Source: Methylomonas sp. EFPC3 (GTDB taxonomy: Bacteria > Pseudomonadota > Gammaproteobacteria > Methylococcales > Methylomonadaceae). Taken from it: a DNA stretch of 64,000 nucleotides. The notes below the pieces were generated by a model. That model was given only the letters and a program-made list of their open reading frames with translations, made no database searches and was not told the origin of the DNA. Shown in pieces: positions 9,107 to 19,887 of the stretch. The stretch spans positions 3,778,372 to 3,842,371 of the forward strand of contig NZ_CP116398.1 in assembly GCF_029643245.1 (NCBI RefSeq), in the 5' to 3' direction. The position numbers were made by a program, and so were the translations under genes. Each line of letters starts with the position of its first letter. Within the stretch, counting starts at the first letter, position 1.

Positions 9107-10738
9107 ATGGCTTATCAGGTTCTTGCCAGAAAATGGCGTCCCAGCAACTTCACTCAGCTCGTCGGCCAGGAGCACGTCAGCCAGTCTCTGATTCATGCGT
9201 TGCAACATCAGCGCTTGCATCATGCCTATCTGTTTACCGGCACCCGCGGCGTCGGCAAAACCACGGTCGCCAGAATCCTCGCCAAAGCGATCAACTGCGA
9301 AAATCTGCAAAACTTCAATCCTTGCGGCGCTTGCCCAGTCTGTCAGGCTTTTGAACAAGGCCGGTTTATGGACTTGGTCGAAGTCGATGCCGCTTCCCGT
9401 ACCAAGGTCGAAGATACCCGCGATCTGCTGGATAACGCCCAATACGCGCCGAACCAGGGCCGCTACAAGGTCTATCTGATCGACGAAGTGCACATGCTGT
9501 CCGGACACAGCTTCAATGCGTTGCTGAAAACGCTGGAAGAGCCGCCGCCGCACGTCAAGTTTCTGCTGGCGACCACCGATCCGCACAAGATTCCGATCAC
9601 CGTGTTATCGCGCTGCCTGCAGTTCAACTTGAAACGGCTAACCCCGGAGCAAATCGACCGGCAGATGCAATTCATCCTCGGCGAGGAAAATATTGGATTC
9701 GAAGCCCAGGCTCTGAAAATGCTGGCGCGAGCGGCCGACGGCAGTTTGCGCGACGCCTTGAGCCTGCTGGACCAGGCCATCGTCTACGGTAGCGGTACGG
9801 TAACCGGCGAGGCTGTGCTGGGCATGCTCGGTGCCGTCGCCCAGCAGCCGGTCGACGACATTCTATTGGCCTTGGCAGCCGGCGACGCCCGCCAAGTGTT
9901 GGCCAAGGTCGCCGACGTGGCGCAACTGACGCCGGACTTCGCCGAGATTTTGCAGCAAATGTTGCGGGTATTGCATCGCGTTGCCGTATTGCAACAAGTG
10001 CCCGGCTTCGTCGACCACGAATTCGACAAGCAGTTGCTGGACGAACTGGCGAACCGGTTAACCCCGGCGGACGTGCAGTTGTACTATCAGATCGGCTTGA
10101 CCGGCCAACGCGACTTAGTGTTGGCGCCTGATCCGCGCAGCGGTTTCGAAATGACGCTATTGCGAATGCTGGCTTTTCGCCCGGCGGCGATGGAAAAGCC
10201 GACGCCGGTAACGGCCGCGCCAGTTCAAGCTCCGGTCGCGCCGAAAACGGCGGCCAGCGCCGAATCTTCGGTTGCAAGGTCGGCGCCGGTAGTCGAAGCA
10301 GTCGCCGAGCCGGTCGCGGAGACAGCCCCGGCATCGCCGAAACCGGTTCCGGCCGCAGAGCCCGGCAGCAGCTGGCGCGATATTATCGCCGCGCTGAACC
10401 TGAATGGCCGCACCCGCGAGTTAGCCAATAATTGCGTGCTGGACAGCATCGACGACAGCAGTTGCCGTTTATTGCTGGATCCACGGTTTCATCAAGTCGG
10501 CAGCAGAGCCGAGGACAATCTGCGCTTGGCGTTGCAAAATTATTACGGTAAACCGTTGAAATTGGTTATCAGCCAGCAGGCGGCAACGCAGATGACGCCG
10601 GCTCTGGAAATGCAAAAAGCCCGGGAAGACCGGCAGCAGGCGGCGGTCGATACGATCAATGCCGACCCTAACGTGCAGGCTTTAAAAGAAACGTTCGGCG
10701 CCAGAATTGTGCCTGGCAGCATCGAACCTCTGAATTGA
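9107..10738 (+). CDS. dnaX: DNA polymerase III subunits tau/gamma
   Basis: This is the ATPase of the clamp loader that organises the replisome. It has Walker [10 protein letters not shown] (about 43-51), a four-cysteine zinc module (CGACPVC), Walker B LIDEVHML and the SRC motif (VLSRCLQF). An Ala/Pro-rich linker (about 360-420) leads to a tau-type C-terminal domain. The start is the ATG at 9107, giving the typical [12 protein letters not shown]; a TTG two codons upstream is less likely. I see no A-rich slippery site like the one that makes gamma in E. coli. Confidence 0.95.
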   Translation: MAYQVLARKWRPSNFTQLVGQEHVSQSLIHALQHQRLHHAYLFTGTRGVGKTTVARILAKAINCENLQNFNPCGACPVCQAFEQGRFMDLVEVDAASRTKVEDTRDLLDNAQYAPNQGRYKVYLIDEVHMLSGHSFNALLKTLEEPPPHVKFLLATTDPHKIPITVLSRCLQFNLKRLTPEQIDRQMQFILGEENIGFEAQALKMLARAADGSLRDALSLLDQAIVYGSGTVTGEAVLGMLGAVAQQPVDDILLALAAGDARQVLAKVADVAQLTPDFAEILQQMLRVLHRVAVLQQVPGFVDHEFDKQLLDELANRLTPADVQLYYQIGLTGQRDLVLAPDPRSGFEMTLLRMLAFRPAAMEKPTPVTAAPVQAPVAPKTAASAESSVARSAPVVEAVAEPVAETAPASPKPVPAAEPGSSWRDIIAALNLNGRTRELANNCVLDSIDDSSCRLLLDPRFHQVGSRAEDNLRLALQNYYGKPLKLVISQQAATQMTPALEMQKAREDRQQAAVDTINADPNVQALKETFGARIVPGSIEPLN

Positions 10739-10754
10739 TAGGTTGGAGACGGAA

Positions 10755-11078
10755 ATGAAAAACGCACTCGCGGGCATCATGCAGCAAGCCCAAAAAATGC
10801 AGGAAAATTTGAAAAAGGCCCAGGAAGAATTGGAAGCCATGGAAGTTCAGGGCGAATCCGGCGGCGGCTTGGTGACGATCATCATGACCGGTAAGCGCGA
10901 GGTCCGTAAAGTCAGCATCGATCCGTCCCTGGTCGGCGACGATAAAGACATGCTGGAAGATCTGGTGGCTGCGGCGATCAACGACGCGGTGCACAAGGTC
11001 GGCAAAATGAAGAAAGAGAAAATGGCCGACGTCACGGCCGGGATTCCGATTCCGCCCGGTTTCCAAATGCCGTTTTAA
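10755..11078 (+). CDS. ybaB: Nucleoid-associated protein, YbaB/EbfC family
   Basis: A 107-residue protein with the N-terminal helix [19 protein letters not shown] and the compact domain of the YbaB family, which binds DNA as a dimer. It sits between dnaX and recR, the usual gene order. The ATG at 10755 follows TTGGAGACGG; a TTG at 10743 would add four residues. It ends 3 bases before recR, suggesting coupled translation. Confidence 0.92.
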   Translation: MKNALAGIMQQAQKMQENLKKAQEELEAMEVQGESGGGLVTIIMTGKREVRKVSIDPSLVGDDKDMLEDLVAAAINDAVHKVGKMKKEKMADVTAGIPIPPGFQMPF

Positions 11079-11081
11079 AAC

Positions 11082-11678
11082 ATGCAGAACCAGGGCTTGC
11101 TGAAAGAGTTGATCCAAAGCCTGTGTTGCTTACCCGGCGTCGGGCCCAAATCGGCGCAACGGATGGCTTTCCATTTGTTGCAGCGTAACCGCGAAGGCGG
11201 TTTGCAACTCGGCCAGATTCTGGAACGGGCGATCAAGCAAATCGGCCATTGCCGCGAGTGCCGGACCTTGACCGAAGCCGAGTTGTGCGAAGTCTGCGCC
11301 AACCCGCTACGCGACGCCGAAACCTTATGCGTGGTCGAGAGCCCGGCCGACGTTTGGGTGGTGGATCAGGCGACCACGTTCAAGGGTAAATATTTCGTGT
11401 TGCACGGCCGCCTGTCGCCGCTGGACGGAATTGGCCCGGACCAGCTCGGTTTCGATCTGCTCGAACAGCGTATGGCGTCCGGCCAGATCAAGGAAATCAT
11501 TCTGGCGACCAATTCTACGGTGGAAGGCCAGGCTACCGCCCATTTCATTGCCGACGTCGCCGCCAAATTCGGCGTGCGGGCTACCCGCATCGCTCACGGC
11601 GTCCCGATGGGCGGCGAACTGGAGTTTATCGACAGCGGTACTTTGGCGCACGCGTTCAACGGCCGGCGCGAACTTTAA
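11082..11678 (+). CDS. recR: Recombination mediator protein RecR
   Basis: RecR works with RecO and RecF to load RecA at single-strand gaps. The 198-residue protein has the N-terminal helix-hairpin-helix ([17 protein letters not shown]), the four-cysteine zinc finger ([16 protein letters not shown]), a Toprim domain ([13 protein letters not shown]) and a C-terminal Walker-like segment ([15 protein letters not shown]). It follows ybaB by 3 bases in the dnaX-ybaB-recR operon. Confidence 0.96.
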   Translation: MQNQGLLKELIQSLCCLPGVGPKSAQRMAFHLLQRNREGGLQLGQILERAIKQIGHCRECRTLTEAELCEVCANPLRDAETLCVVESPADVWVVDQATTFKGKYFVLHGRLSPLDGIGPDQLGFDLLEQRMASGQIKEIILATNSTVEGQATAHFIADVAAKFGVRATRIAHGVPMGGELEFIDSGTLAHAFNGRREL

Positions 11679-11687
11679 GGAGCGACT

Positions 11688-12026
11688 ATGAGCGATTGTT
11701 TGTTTTGCAAAATGGTGGCCGGCGAAATCAAGCCGGATGTGGTTTTCGAAGACGATCGAGTTCTGGCGTTTCGCGACTTGCACCCGCAGGCGCCGCTGCA
11801 CGTGCTGGTCATTCCGAAGCGGCACATCGCCACGCTAAACGAACTGGACGATGCCGGACTGGGCGGCCACTTGCTGCAAACCGCCGCGCAGATCGCCAAA
11901 GACCTTGGTTACGCCGACAGCGGCTATCGGACCGTATTTAATTGCAACGCCGACGGCGGCCAGACCGTGTTTCACCTGCACCTGCACCTGCTGGCCGGCC
12001 GGCCGATGCATTGGCCGCCAGGCTAA
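11688..12026 (+). CDS. hinT: HIT-family nucleotide-binding hydrolase (HinT type)
   Basis: A 112-residue histidine-triad protein with N-terminal CLFCKMVAGEI and the triad HLHLHLL (about 98-104) near the C-terminus. HinT proteins hydrolyse purine nucleoside phosphoramidates. The ATG at 11688 follows an AAGGAG ribosome binding site 9 bases after recR, so it is probably the last gene of the dnaX operon. It converges with rsgA across 26 bases. Confidence 0.92.
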   Translation: MSDCLFCKMVAGEIKPDVVFEDDRVLAFRDLHPQAPLHVLVIPKRHIATLNELDDAGLGGHLLQTAAQIAKDLGYADSGYRTVFNCNADGGQTVFHLHLHLLAGRPMHWPPG

Positions 12027-12052
12027 TCGAGGTCATTCGGTTTCGAACAGGG

Positions 12053-12943
12053 TTAACTGCGGTTTCCTGGCGGCATTTTTTCCCGCAATTTCAAATAACG
12101 CTGGTAGCGGGTGGCGGATATTGCGCCGGATTCGACCGAGGCCCTGACGGCACAGTCTTTGTCGCCGGCATGGCGACAATCGTTGAATTTGCATTGACCA
12201 ATGTAGGGCTGGAATTCCCGGTAACCCCAGGCCAGCTGCGCTTCTGACAAGCCGGCCAAACCGAAGATGGCAACGCCTGGGCTGTCGATCAAATCGCCGC
12301 CGGCGGGCAGATGGTACAAAGTAGCCGCGGTCGTGGTGTGGCGGCCGTGGCGCGTCGTTGCCGACACGCTATTGGTCCGCAGCGTTCTATCCGGTATTAA
12401 AGCGTTGGTCAGGGAGGATTTGCCGACGCCGGATTGGCCGGCGAACATTGCAGTTTGGCCGCGCAATACCTGTTTCAGTTCGTCAAGCCCGGATTGCTGT
12501 TTGGCACTGACCCGATGCAGCCGGTAGCTCAACGCCTCATAAATTTTCAGCTCTTCCAGAATCGGCGCACTACAGGGAATGTCGACCTTGTTGAAGACCA
12601 GTGCGGCGTCGATATTGCAGTTTTCACAGATAGCCAGATATTGGTCCAACAACAAGAAATCGCACTCGGGTTCGGCGGCAAATACCACAAAAATGGTATC
12701 CAGATTGGCGGCCACCGGTCGAACCTGGTCGCCGCGGCTGGGGCGTTGCAATACCGAGCGGCGCGGCAGGATTTGCTCGATGCGGCCTTGTTCCGGGCCG
12801 GATAAGGACAGCAGGACTTGGTCGCCGACGACGACGGTGTCCAGTTTGCGCAGGGTCTGGCACAACACGGTCTGTTCCCCGACCTCGACGGCGATACCCT
12901 TGCCGAGGTGGGAAACGACCAAGCCTTGCTGCAGCTCGGTCAT
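12053..12943 (-). CDS. rsgA: Ribosome small-subunit-dependent GTPase A
   Basis: RsgA is a circularly permuted GTPase that checks the late 30S subunit. In order: an OB-fold (about 1-70), the G4 motif FNKVD, then G1 GQSGVGKSSL, G3 DSPG, and a C-terminal zinc-binding domain with CKFNDCRH and a further Cys in DKDC. The ATG at 12943 overlaps the stop of the M48 protease gene, so the two are translationally coupled. In E. coli rsgA is next to orn; here the protease gene lies between them. Confidence 0.94.
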   Translation of the reverse strand: MTELQQGLVVSHLGKGIAVEVGEQTVLCQTLRKLDTVVVGDQVLLSLSGPEQGRIEQILPRRSVLQRPSRGDQVRPVAANLDTIFVVFAAEPECDFLLLDQYLAICENCNIDAALVFNKVDIPCSAPILEELKIYEALSYRLHRVSAKQQSGLDELKQVLRGQTAMFAGQSGVGKSSLTNALIPDRTLRTNSVSATTRHGRHTTTAATLYHLPAGGDLIDSPGVAIFGLAGLSEAQLAWGYREFQPYIGQCKFNDCRHAGDKDCAVRASVESGAISATRYQRYLKLREKMPPGNRS

Positions 12944-14193
12944 CAAGCGGACTGCATTTTTTCTTCGATGTGGGCGATGCGGATCGCAGCCGGTGGATGG
13001 CTGTAATGAAAAGCCGAGTACAGTGGATCGGGCGTCAAGGTGCTGGCATTCTCTTCGTAAAGCTTGACCAAGCCACTGATCATCTTTTTACCTTGGGCGT
13101 TGCGGGTGGCGAAATCGTCGGCTTCGAATTCGAACTTGCGCTGGAAGTAGGCGCTGATCGGCTGCATGAAGGTGGTGAATACCGGCGACACCAGCATGAA
13201 CAATAACAAGGCCGCGGCGTTGGAATGGGTACTGACGCCCAAGCCGTCGAAGAACCAATCCTGGGTAATCAGCCAGCCCAACACCGCAAAACTGACCAGT
13301 GTCATGACCGACGAGGCCGCCAACATTTTGATGGTGTGCTTGCATTTGAAATGGCCCAGTTCGTGCGCCAAAACCGCCTCCAACTCTTCTTCGTCCAGCG
13401 AATTGACCAAGGTATCGAAAAAGACGATGCGCTTGTTGTTGCCCAAGCCGGTGAAATAGGCATTGCCGTGACCGGAACGGCGCGAACCGTCCATGATGAA
13501 AATGCCGTTACTGCTGAAGCCGCAACGTTCCAGCAAGCCTTGAATCCTTTGCTTTAACGAGCCTTCCTGCATCGGTTCGAATTTATTGAACAGCGGCGCG
13601 ATCAGGGTCGGAAACAGCCAGCTCATCAACAACGAAAAACTCATCAGAATCGCCCAGGCATACAGCCACCAGAGGCTGCCGATGCTGTCCATGACCCAGA
13701 GGATCAGCGCCAGGATCGGCAGGCCGATAATCAGCGTCAGGCCAAGGGACAATAGTTGGTCTTTGGCGAATTGCGCAATGGTGTTTTTGTTGAAACCGAA
13801 TTTTTCTTCGATGACGAAGGTTTGGTACAAACTGAACGGGATCTCGACCACCGTCATCAGTAAAAAGATGCTGGCCATCGCCGCCAAATCGGCGGCCAGC
13901 GGCGACAGTTCGAAGGTGGACCAGAAGTCGAACACCAGGCTGATGCCACCGCCCAGGGTCAAGGCCAGCAGAAATACCATGCCGACCACGCTGTCGACAT
14001 CGTGCAACTTGCCCTTTTCAATGGTGTAGTCGGCGGCTTTTTGATGGGCGGCTAGGGTTACACGATCCTGGAACGCTGCGGGAACTTGGTCCCGGTGTTG
14101 CAAGACGTGGTGTTTTTGGCGTCTGGCAAGCCAGAATTGGGTGCCGTAGGAAAGGACGAAAGCTGCTAAAAATATGCCGGTAAACGTGTTCAT
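12943..14193 (-). CDS. M48 (Ste24-type) membrane zinc metalloprotease
   Basis: A 416-residue multi-pass membrane protein with the zinc-binding motif HELGHFKCKH (about residue 280) and a downstream glutamate in FEFEADDFA, as in CAAX prenyl protease 1/Ste24 and related bacterial enzymes. About five to six hydrophobic helices precede and surround the active site. Bacteria lack prenylated CAAX proteins, so membrane protein quality control is the likelier role. The ATG at 14193 is preferred over a TTG one codon upstream. It is divergent from orn. Confidence 0.88.
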   Translation of the reverse strand: MNTFTGIFLAAFVLSYGTQFWLARRQKHHVLQHRDQVPAAFQDRVTLAAHQKAADYTIEKGKLHDVDSVVGMVFLLALTLGGGISLVFDFWSTFELSPLAADLAAMASIFLLMTVVEIPFSLYQTFVIEEKFGFNKNTIAQFAKDQLLSLGLTLIIGLPILALILWVMDSIGSLWWLYAWAILMSFSLLMSWLFPTLIAPLFNKFEPMQEGSLKQRIQGLLERCGFSSNGIFIMDGSRRSGHGNAYFTGLGNNKRIVFFDTLVNSLDEEELEAVLAHELGHFKCKHTIKMLAASSVMTLVSFAVLGWLITQDWFFDGLGVSTHSNAAALLLFMLVSPVFTTFMQPISAYFQRKFEFEADDFATRNAQGKKMISGLVKLYEENASTLTPDPLYSAFHYSHPPAAIRIAHIEEKMQSA

Positions 14194-14282
14194 CAAGCCA
14201 ATTGGGGTGGGGTTAACAATTAGCGGTACAGATTAGCTAATGCTACAATCCGCCGCAACATTATTAATAACATAGAAACGCA

Positions 14283-14828
14283 ATGACTCAAGATAAGGAC
14301 AATCTGATCTGGATCGATTTGGAAATGACCGGCTTGGATCCCGATAACGATTTGATCATTGAAATCGCCACCGTGGTCACCGACAAGAATCTGAATGTCC
14401 TGGCCGAAGGCCCGGTCATGGCGGTGCACCAGTCCGATGCGACGCTGGCGGCGATGGACGAATGGAACCAGCAGCACCACGGCCAGTCCGGTTTGATCCA
14501 GCGGGTCCAGAATTCCGATATCGACGCCGCCGAAGCCGAGCGACGTACGCTGGACTTCCTGCAGCAATGGCTGCCGGCCAGAACCTCGCCGATGTGCGGC
14601 AACAGCATTTGCCAGGACCGGCGGTTTTTGTACCGTTACATGCCCAAGCTGGAGGCGTTTTTCCACTACCGGAATCTGGACGTTTCCACTGTTAAGGAAC
14701 TGGCCGCGCGTTGGGCGCCGCAGATCAAGGACGGATTCAATAAGCAGGCTTCGCACAAGGCGCTTGAGGACATCATCGAGTCGATCGATGAACTGCGTTA
14801 CTACCGGGAAACCTTCTTCAAGTTCTGA
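14283..14828 (+). CDS. orn: Oligoribonuclease
   Basis: This 3'-5' exoribonuclease degrades 2-5 nucleotide RNAs, including pGpG from c-di-GMP turnover. The DEDDh residues are visible: [10 protein letters not shown] at the N-terminus, the Asp in [10 protein letters not shown], and [12 protein letters not shown] near the end. The 181-residue length is typical. Its TGA stop overlaps the ATG of the crcB-like gene by one base. Confidence 0.96.
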   Translation: MTQDKDNLIWIDLEMTGLDPDNDLIIEIATVVTDKNLNVLAEGPVMAVHQSDATLAAMDEWNQQHHGQSGLIQRVQNSDIDAAEAERRTLDFLQQWLPARTSPMCGNSICQDRRFLYRYMPKLEAFFHYRNLDVSTVKELAARWAPQIKDGFNKQASHKALEDIIESIDELRYYRETFFKF

Positions 14829-15535
14829 TGCTGCAACTATTTGCCGTCGCGTTGGGCGGCGCCATCGGTTCCTTGTTGCGTTATCTGGCGTCCAGCGGCG
14901 TTTACCTGTGGCTCGGCCGCGGATTTCCCTACGGCACGCTTACGGTCAATCTGATCGGGTCGTTTCTGATCGGCTTAATGTCGGAAGCTTTGATTCTGCA
15001 ACGCTTGGCCATTGCACTGGAATACCGCACGGCGATTTTGGCCGGCGTGATGGGCGGGTTAACCACGTTTTCCAGTTTTTCGTTGGAAACCTTCCACTTG
15101 CTCGAGCAAGGCCAAATCGGCAAGGCCGGATTGAATATCGCCGTCAGCGTCATCGGTTGCCTGCTGGCGGTCTGGGCCGGCCTGTCGTTGGGTAAGGGCT
15201 TATTTTTCTACGGCCAGGGTGCCGTGCGCATCGGCGATTGGCCTTATCCCTACGCGCTGACTGTGGTGAACGGCATCGGCGCCTTCCTGATCGGTATCGT
15301 CGCCACGATATTGCTGCATAAGCTCGAAATTTCCATCGAACACCGGGCTATTTTGGTAACGCTGCTGATCGGCGTATTCCTGACTCTGTCCGGTTTGTAT
15401 TTGATTTTGTATCTGCTGGAAAGCGGACATTCGTTCGAATCGCATATCGACGCCATGCTAACGGTATTTCTCGGCAACCTTGTGTTCTGCGGCGGCGCAT
15501 TGTGGTTCGGCTTGTGGCTGGGCAAGCAGGTATAA
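14828..15535 (+). CDS. crcB: Double-length CrcB/Fluc fluoride channel
   Basis: CrcB/Fluc proteins export fluoride as antiparallel dimers of four-helix subunits of about 125 residues. This 235-residue chain holds a full N-terminal unit (GAIGSLLRY; TLTVNLIGSF with the pore Asn; GGLTTFSSFSLET) and a second, partial unit from about residue 145 (TVVNGIGAFLIG) in which TTFSSF is replaced by LTLSGLYLI. I count four helices in the first unit and three in the second, the second lacking helix 1. That would place the second unit inverted, making an internal antiparallel dimer. No fluoride riboswitch is possible upstream because the start overlaps orn. Confidence 0.85.
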   Translation: MLQLFAVALGGAIGSLLRYLASSGVYLWLGRGFPYGTLTVNLIGSFLIGLMSEALILQRLAIALEYRTAILAGVMGGLTTFSSFSLETFHLLEQGQIGKAGLNIAVSVIGCLLAVWAGLSLGKGLFFYGQGAVRIGDWPYPYALTVVNGIGAFLIGIVATILLHKLEISIEHRAILVTLLIGVFLTLSGLYLILYLLESGHSFESHIDAMLTVFLGNLVFCGGALWFGLWLGKQV

Positions 15536-15558
15536 CCGCCGTTTTTTCTCATCATTAA

Positions 15559-16848
<1,290 letters not shown>

Positions 16849-16902
16849 CTTACGATTAGTCCGGTCTTTAAGGGCGGCAAAATAGTTTGGAGGCGAAACT
16901 AT

Positions 16903-16939
16903 CCTGGGTTATCATCCGCGCCGAGGTCGGTAACCCAGG
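16903..16939. repeat. Inverted repeat upstream of the haemoglobin gene
   Basis: CCTGGGTT (16903-16910) pairs exactly with AACCCAGG (16932-16939) across 21 bases. It lies in the 158-base gap between serS and the truncated haemoglobin gene, about 70 bases before the latter's start. It could be a serS terminator without U-tract or an operator; the sequence does not decide. Confidence 0.4.
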
Positions 16940-17006
16940 CAAAATCAAAGGCTTGCCGAGTTAGCTCCGGCCTCGATAACAATCATAAAATTGAGGAGGG
17001 GTAACC

Positions 17007-17396
17007 ATGAGCGAAGCAAACGAAGTGCAAGGGCCATCTTTGTACGAAAGAATCGGCGGCGAGGCAGCAGTCAATGCCGCAGTTGATCTGTTTTACGGAA
17101 AAGTGTTGGACGATTACCGCATCAACCGTTTTTTCGATAAGACCGACATGCCAAAACAGGTCGAACATTTGAAGGCCTTTATGACGGTGGCATTCGGCGG
17201 ACCCAACAATTACGCCGGCCGTTCCTTGCGCGACGGTCACGCCCGGCTGGTAAAAATGGGATTGAATGACTCGCACTATGATGCCGTCATGGAGCATCTG
17301 GGCGCGACGATGACCGAATTGAACGTTCCGCCGGAACTGATCGCCGAAGCGGCCGCCCTGGTGGAAAGTGTCAGAGGCGAAGTGCTGGGCAAATAA
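17007..17396 (+). CDS. glbN: Group 1 truncated haemoglobin
   Basis: A 129-residue globin of the two-over-two fold, beginning SLYERIGGEAAV, with the proximal histidine in RDGHARLV (about residue 78) and the usual FFDKTDM and LNDSHYD segments. Group 1 (HbN) proteins bind oxygen and often remove nitric oxide; the role here is not shown by neighbours. The ATG at 17007 follows a very strong GAGGAGGGG ribosome binding site, suggesting high expression. Confidence 0.92.
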   Translation: MSEANEVQGPSLYERIGGEAAVNAAVDLFYGKVLDDYRINRFFDKTDMPKQVEHLKAFMTVAFGGPNNYAGRSLRDGHARLVKMGLNDSHYDAVMEHLGATMTELNVPPELIAEAAALVESVRGEVLGK

Positions 17397-17412
17397 GCTG
17401 TTTGTCGCCATT

Positions 17413-17443
17413 GCCGCCACAAGGTTGTGGGTGGCGTGGCGGC
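17413..17443 (+). terminator. Possible hairpin terminator after glbN
   Basis: GCCGCCAC (17413-17420) pairs with GTGGCGGC (17436-17443) with a 15-base loop, 17 bases after the haemoglobin stop and just before the convergent DUF805-like gene. There is no U-tract, so intrinsic termination is uncertain. Confidence 0.4.
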
Positions 17444-17461
17444 GTCAATCCGAGTCTAAGT

Positions 17462-17878
17462 TCAGAAATACCCCGGCCATTGGCGTAGTACCAACACGGC
17501 TAACCACGGTATCAGCAACAAACCGCTTCCCAGCAGCCAAATTTTAGCGCTTGCGGCGGCGGGAGCCGGTTCCAGGCGATCTGCATCAGGATTGCTCGGG
17601 ACGAAGCACAACACGAGCCCGATCAGCAACATCAGCGGCGGAGCGAATAAAAACCCCAATAATATCCCCCACGCCGACGAGCCGATGTCGCGGGCGCGTT
17701 TGATCATCGCTGTGGCGCCGAAAAGTCCCGATACGGCTGCCAACAGCCAATAGCCGCATTCGGCCAGTCCCACCGGGAATTCCCCCAATTTCAGTTCCAA
17801 CCCGTAAATCATAAGTGCGGTATTAATCAGACAAGGCAGGCCCAGGGCAATGTATCGGGATCGGTCGTAGCGCAGCAT
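17462..17878 (-). CDS. DUF805-like membrane protein
   Basis: The 138-residue protein has four hydrophobic helices and the stretch IKRARDIGSSAWGILLG, which matches the R(A/C)(R/H)D.G.S.W signature of DUF805 inner-membrane proteins, whose function is unknown. An extra C-terminal helix (SAKIWLLGSGLLLIPWL) follows an Ala/Pro linker. It is a lone gene convergent with glbN. Confidence in its being a gene is good; the function remains open. Confidence 0.75.
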   Translation of the reverse strand: MLRYDRSRYIALGLPCLINTALMIYGLELKLGEFPVGLAECGYWLLAAVSGLFGATAMIKRARDIGSSAWGILLGFLFAPPLMLLIGLVLCFVPSNPDADRLEPAPAAASAKIWLLGSGLLLIPWLAVLVLRQWPGYF

Positions 17879-18133
17879 GTTCGATGTTTTTCGGGAATAT
17901 TCGCCAACAGACTCGCGATTTTAACGGAATCCGCTTCGTCCGGCCGAACCGAATCCGGTTTCCAGTGTCTTTCTGCCGTTGTTGCAGATGACGGGGAGGC
18001 TATTCAAAAAGACTATCGTCGATATAAAAACTATCGATTTTATTTATTTCTAGAGCTTGTTCAGAATGTTTCCAGGCCGGAAAGCTCAGCTTCGAGCAAA
18101 ACCGGCGATTCTAGTATTACCGGGAGAACAATC

Positions 18134-18403
18134 ATGAAAATCACACAAATCATCAAAATAATGGCGATCACAATAGGCTTGTTTTCTGGCGCGGCGTGGG
18201 CTCACGGCGACCGAGGAATAGGCTCCGGGCATATCAAATCTACGGCCGTGCAGGTCCTTTACGACGATCCTGCCTATAACCGCGGAATACACAGTTACCC
18301 TATGTTGGTGCCTTCGGTGCCGATCGCCGAGATAGACATGGTCTATGTCGATAAAGCCCATGGTCAAGCCATTTACAGCTATCCGACTAACTCGGATCGG
18401 TAG
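18134..18403 (+). CDS. Small secreted protein, unrecognised
   Basis: An 89-residue protein with a clear Sec signal peptide (about 1-23: a Lys-containing start, a hydrophobic core, then AAWA). The mature part of about 65 residues has two similar short segments, RGIHSYP and QAIYSYP, but no domain I recognise. The start follows CGGGAGAAC. It stands alone between unrelated small genes. Confidence 0.6.
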   Translation: MKITQIIKIMAITIGLFSGAAWAHGDRGIGSGHIKSTAVQVLYDDPAYNRGIHSYPMLVPSVPIAEIDMVYVDKAHGQAIYSYPTNSDR

Positions 18404-18571
18404 ATAAGGGGGTTGAGTTTCGTCTGCTTCGGCGCCAGCGGCAGTGCGTCGGCCGAGCCGGTTTTTGCGACCGCGTGCTTCAACCAAACCCCTAAAGGAA
18501 TAAGGATACTTTCCGGAAAACTGAGCGTACAATCCTGACGCTCTATGTTTATCAAAAACGGGGGGAGCGAC

Positions 18572-18949
18572 ATGAAAAAATATTGGGCAGTGCTTTTATT
18601 GGCGATGGCCGGCCAGAGTTATGCCGACGTGCCGCTGCAATCCGGCGACGAAATTCAGGGTAGCTGGAAACTGGAGTACACCAAGAAATCGGCCAGCGCT
18701 CAGGATACTCTCAAGCGGGAGGATACTTGGGCGTTCAACGCCGGCAAGGTCACGATCACCCACATTCCGCGCGACGGCACTTATTACGACCAAGCGCCGG
18801 TCAATTACGAAGTGGAAAACGGCAAGTTGAAAATTTCGCTATTGGGTAGGTCAGACAAATTCGACGTTTTTTCCTTGGTCGAAAAGGACGATAAAACGAT
18901 GACGTTGAAGGGCAAGTTTGGGGATATTTACCACTTTATCAAGAAGTAA
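18572..18949 (+). CDS. Secreted lipocalin-like protein, unrecognised
   Basis: A 125-residue protein with a signal peptide (MKKYWAVLLLAMAGQSYA, cleavage near residue 18) and a mature region of alternating beta-strand character, including IQGSWKLEY near the start and GKFGDIYHFIKK at the end. A GSW motif followed by strands resembles small lipocalin-like domains, but no family can be named. The ATG at 18572 is preferred because GGGGGAG lies 5 bases upstream; an ATG at 18545 would place 9 residues before the signal peptide. Confidence 0.65.
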   Translation: MKKYWAVLLLAMAGQSYADVPLQSGDEIQGSWKLEYTKKSASAQDTLKREDTWAFNAGKVTITHIPRDGTYYDQAPVNYEVENGKLKISLLGRSDKFDVFSLVEKDDKTMTLKGKFGDIYHFIKK

Positions 18950-19117
18950 GTTGTTGAATTGTTAGTGGCTTTGCACTGCGGAATCGCCAATCTATAAAAG
19001 GGATATGGTAGACGTCAGGATGTTCAGAATCCATCGTATGGCCTTTGGCGGAGCCAGGTAAACCGGTTCCGCCTTATGCGGGTTAAACACATCGGGCAAA
19101 TAGCGTTTTGATCGTGT

Positions 19118-19777
19118 TCATGTCATCCATAGATACACGGCTACCGCTGCTAAAACAGGCATCGTGGAAAATACACATAAGAGCACTAAGCACCCGCTAC
19201 CTCGCCCCACGCCATAGCTACGAATTGGGTGAGTAGGATTTTCCCGCAGCCAACGCTGGTGACAAGGATTGCAATACAGCTTCAAAAATCCGTTATTCCA
19301 GGCTTGAATAGTCCGCGCATCGAAATTGGCAACAGCCTTACATCTCGCACAACTAAACTGTTTCTCTTTCGGTGTTTTTTGTCGATTTAAAATTAAGAAG
19401 GCGACAACCGCTGCAATGGCAAAAGGGGCCATAGTTTCAGTCAATAGTTGCGTCTGATAAAAATCCCAGCTTATTTTTCCCAAACAGCCCAACAAGATCA
19501 GAATTAGAAAATAATCCAGTGCATTTTTTTGCGGCGGGGTTACCTGAATTTGCTGTGATTCTCGTTGCGTACTGGCTTGGATTATCACTACCGCCTTTGC
19601 TTGCAAACGCTGCTTGGCATCCACAGTTGATTCATAGACGACACTGTCGCCAACCTGAGGACGTCTGCTACTGGTTTTGAGGCTGGAAATATGAAAAAAC
19701 ACCTTTGTAGCGTCATCGTCGGAAACGATAAAGCCAAAACCTTTTTCATCATTCCACTGGTTGATTTTTCCTTTCAT
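19118..19777 (-). CDS. Cold-shock domain fused to membrane and zinc-ribbon parts
   Basis: The 219-residue chain begins with a cold-shock domain (residues 1-67; KGFGFI and the RNP-like VFFHISSL), then a linker, two adjacent membrane helices (about 88-130), a four-cysteine zinc-ribbon-like module (CARC ... CNPC, about 140-175) and a final membrane helix. Cold-shock domains joined to membrane segments occur in DUF1294 proteins, but the CxxC-CxxC module and the extra helix differ. The ATG at 19777 follows TGGGAG. Its role is unknown; a membrane-tethered nucleic-acid-binding protein is an inference. Confidence 0.75.
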   Translation of the reverse strand: MKGKINQWNDEKGFGFIVSDDDATKVFFHISSLKTSSRRPQVGDSVVYESTVDAKQRLQAKAVVIIQASTQRESQQIQVTPPQKNALDYFLILILLGCLGKISWDFYQTQLLTETMAPFAIAAVVAFLILNRQKTPKEKQFSCARCKAVANFDARTIQAWNNGFLKLYCNPCHQRWLRENPTHPIRSYGVGRGSGCLVLLCVFSTMPVLAAVAVYLWMT

Positions 19778-19887
19778 ATTAACTCCCATATTCCGGGCTA
19801 GGCAATGAACGTGCTTCCAATACTGATCTCTCTAAAAGCAAACACGGGGAGTTTTTGCTTAATCTGTACGTTTTTTGCACGTCAAAC

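Noticed and set aside
9107-10738. Programmed frameshift in dnaX producing gamma
   Set aside because: No A AAA AAG-type slippery run or following stem is visible in the expected region.
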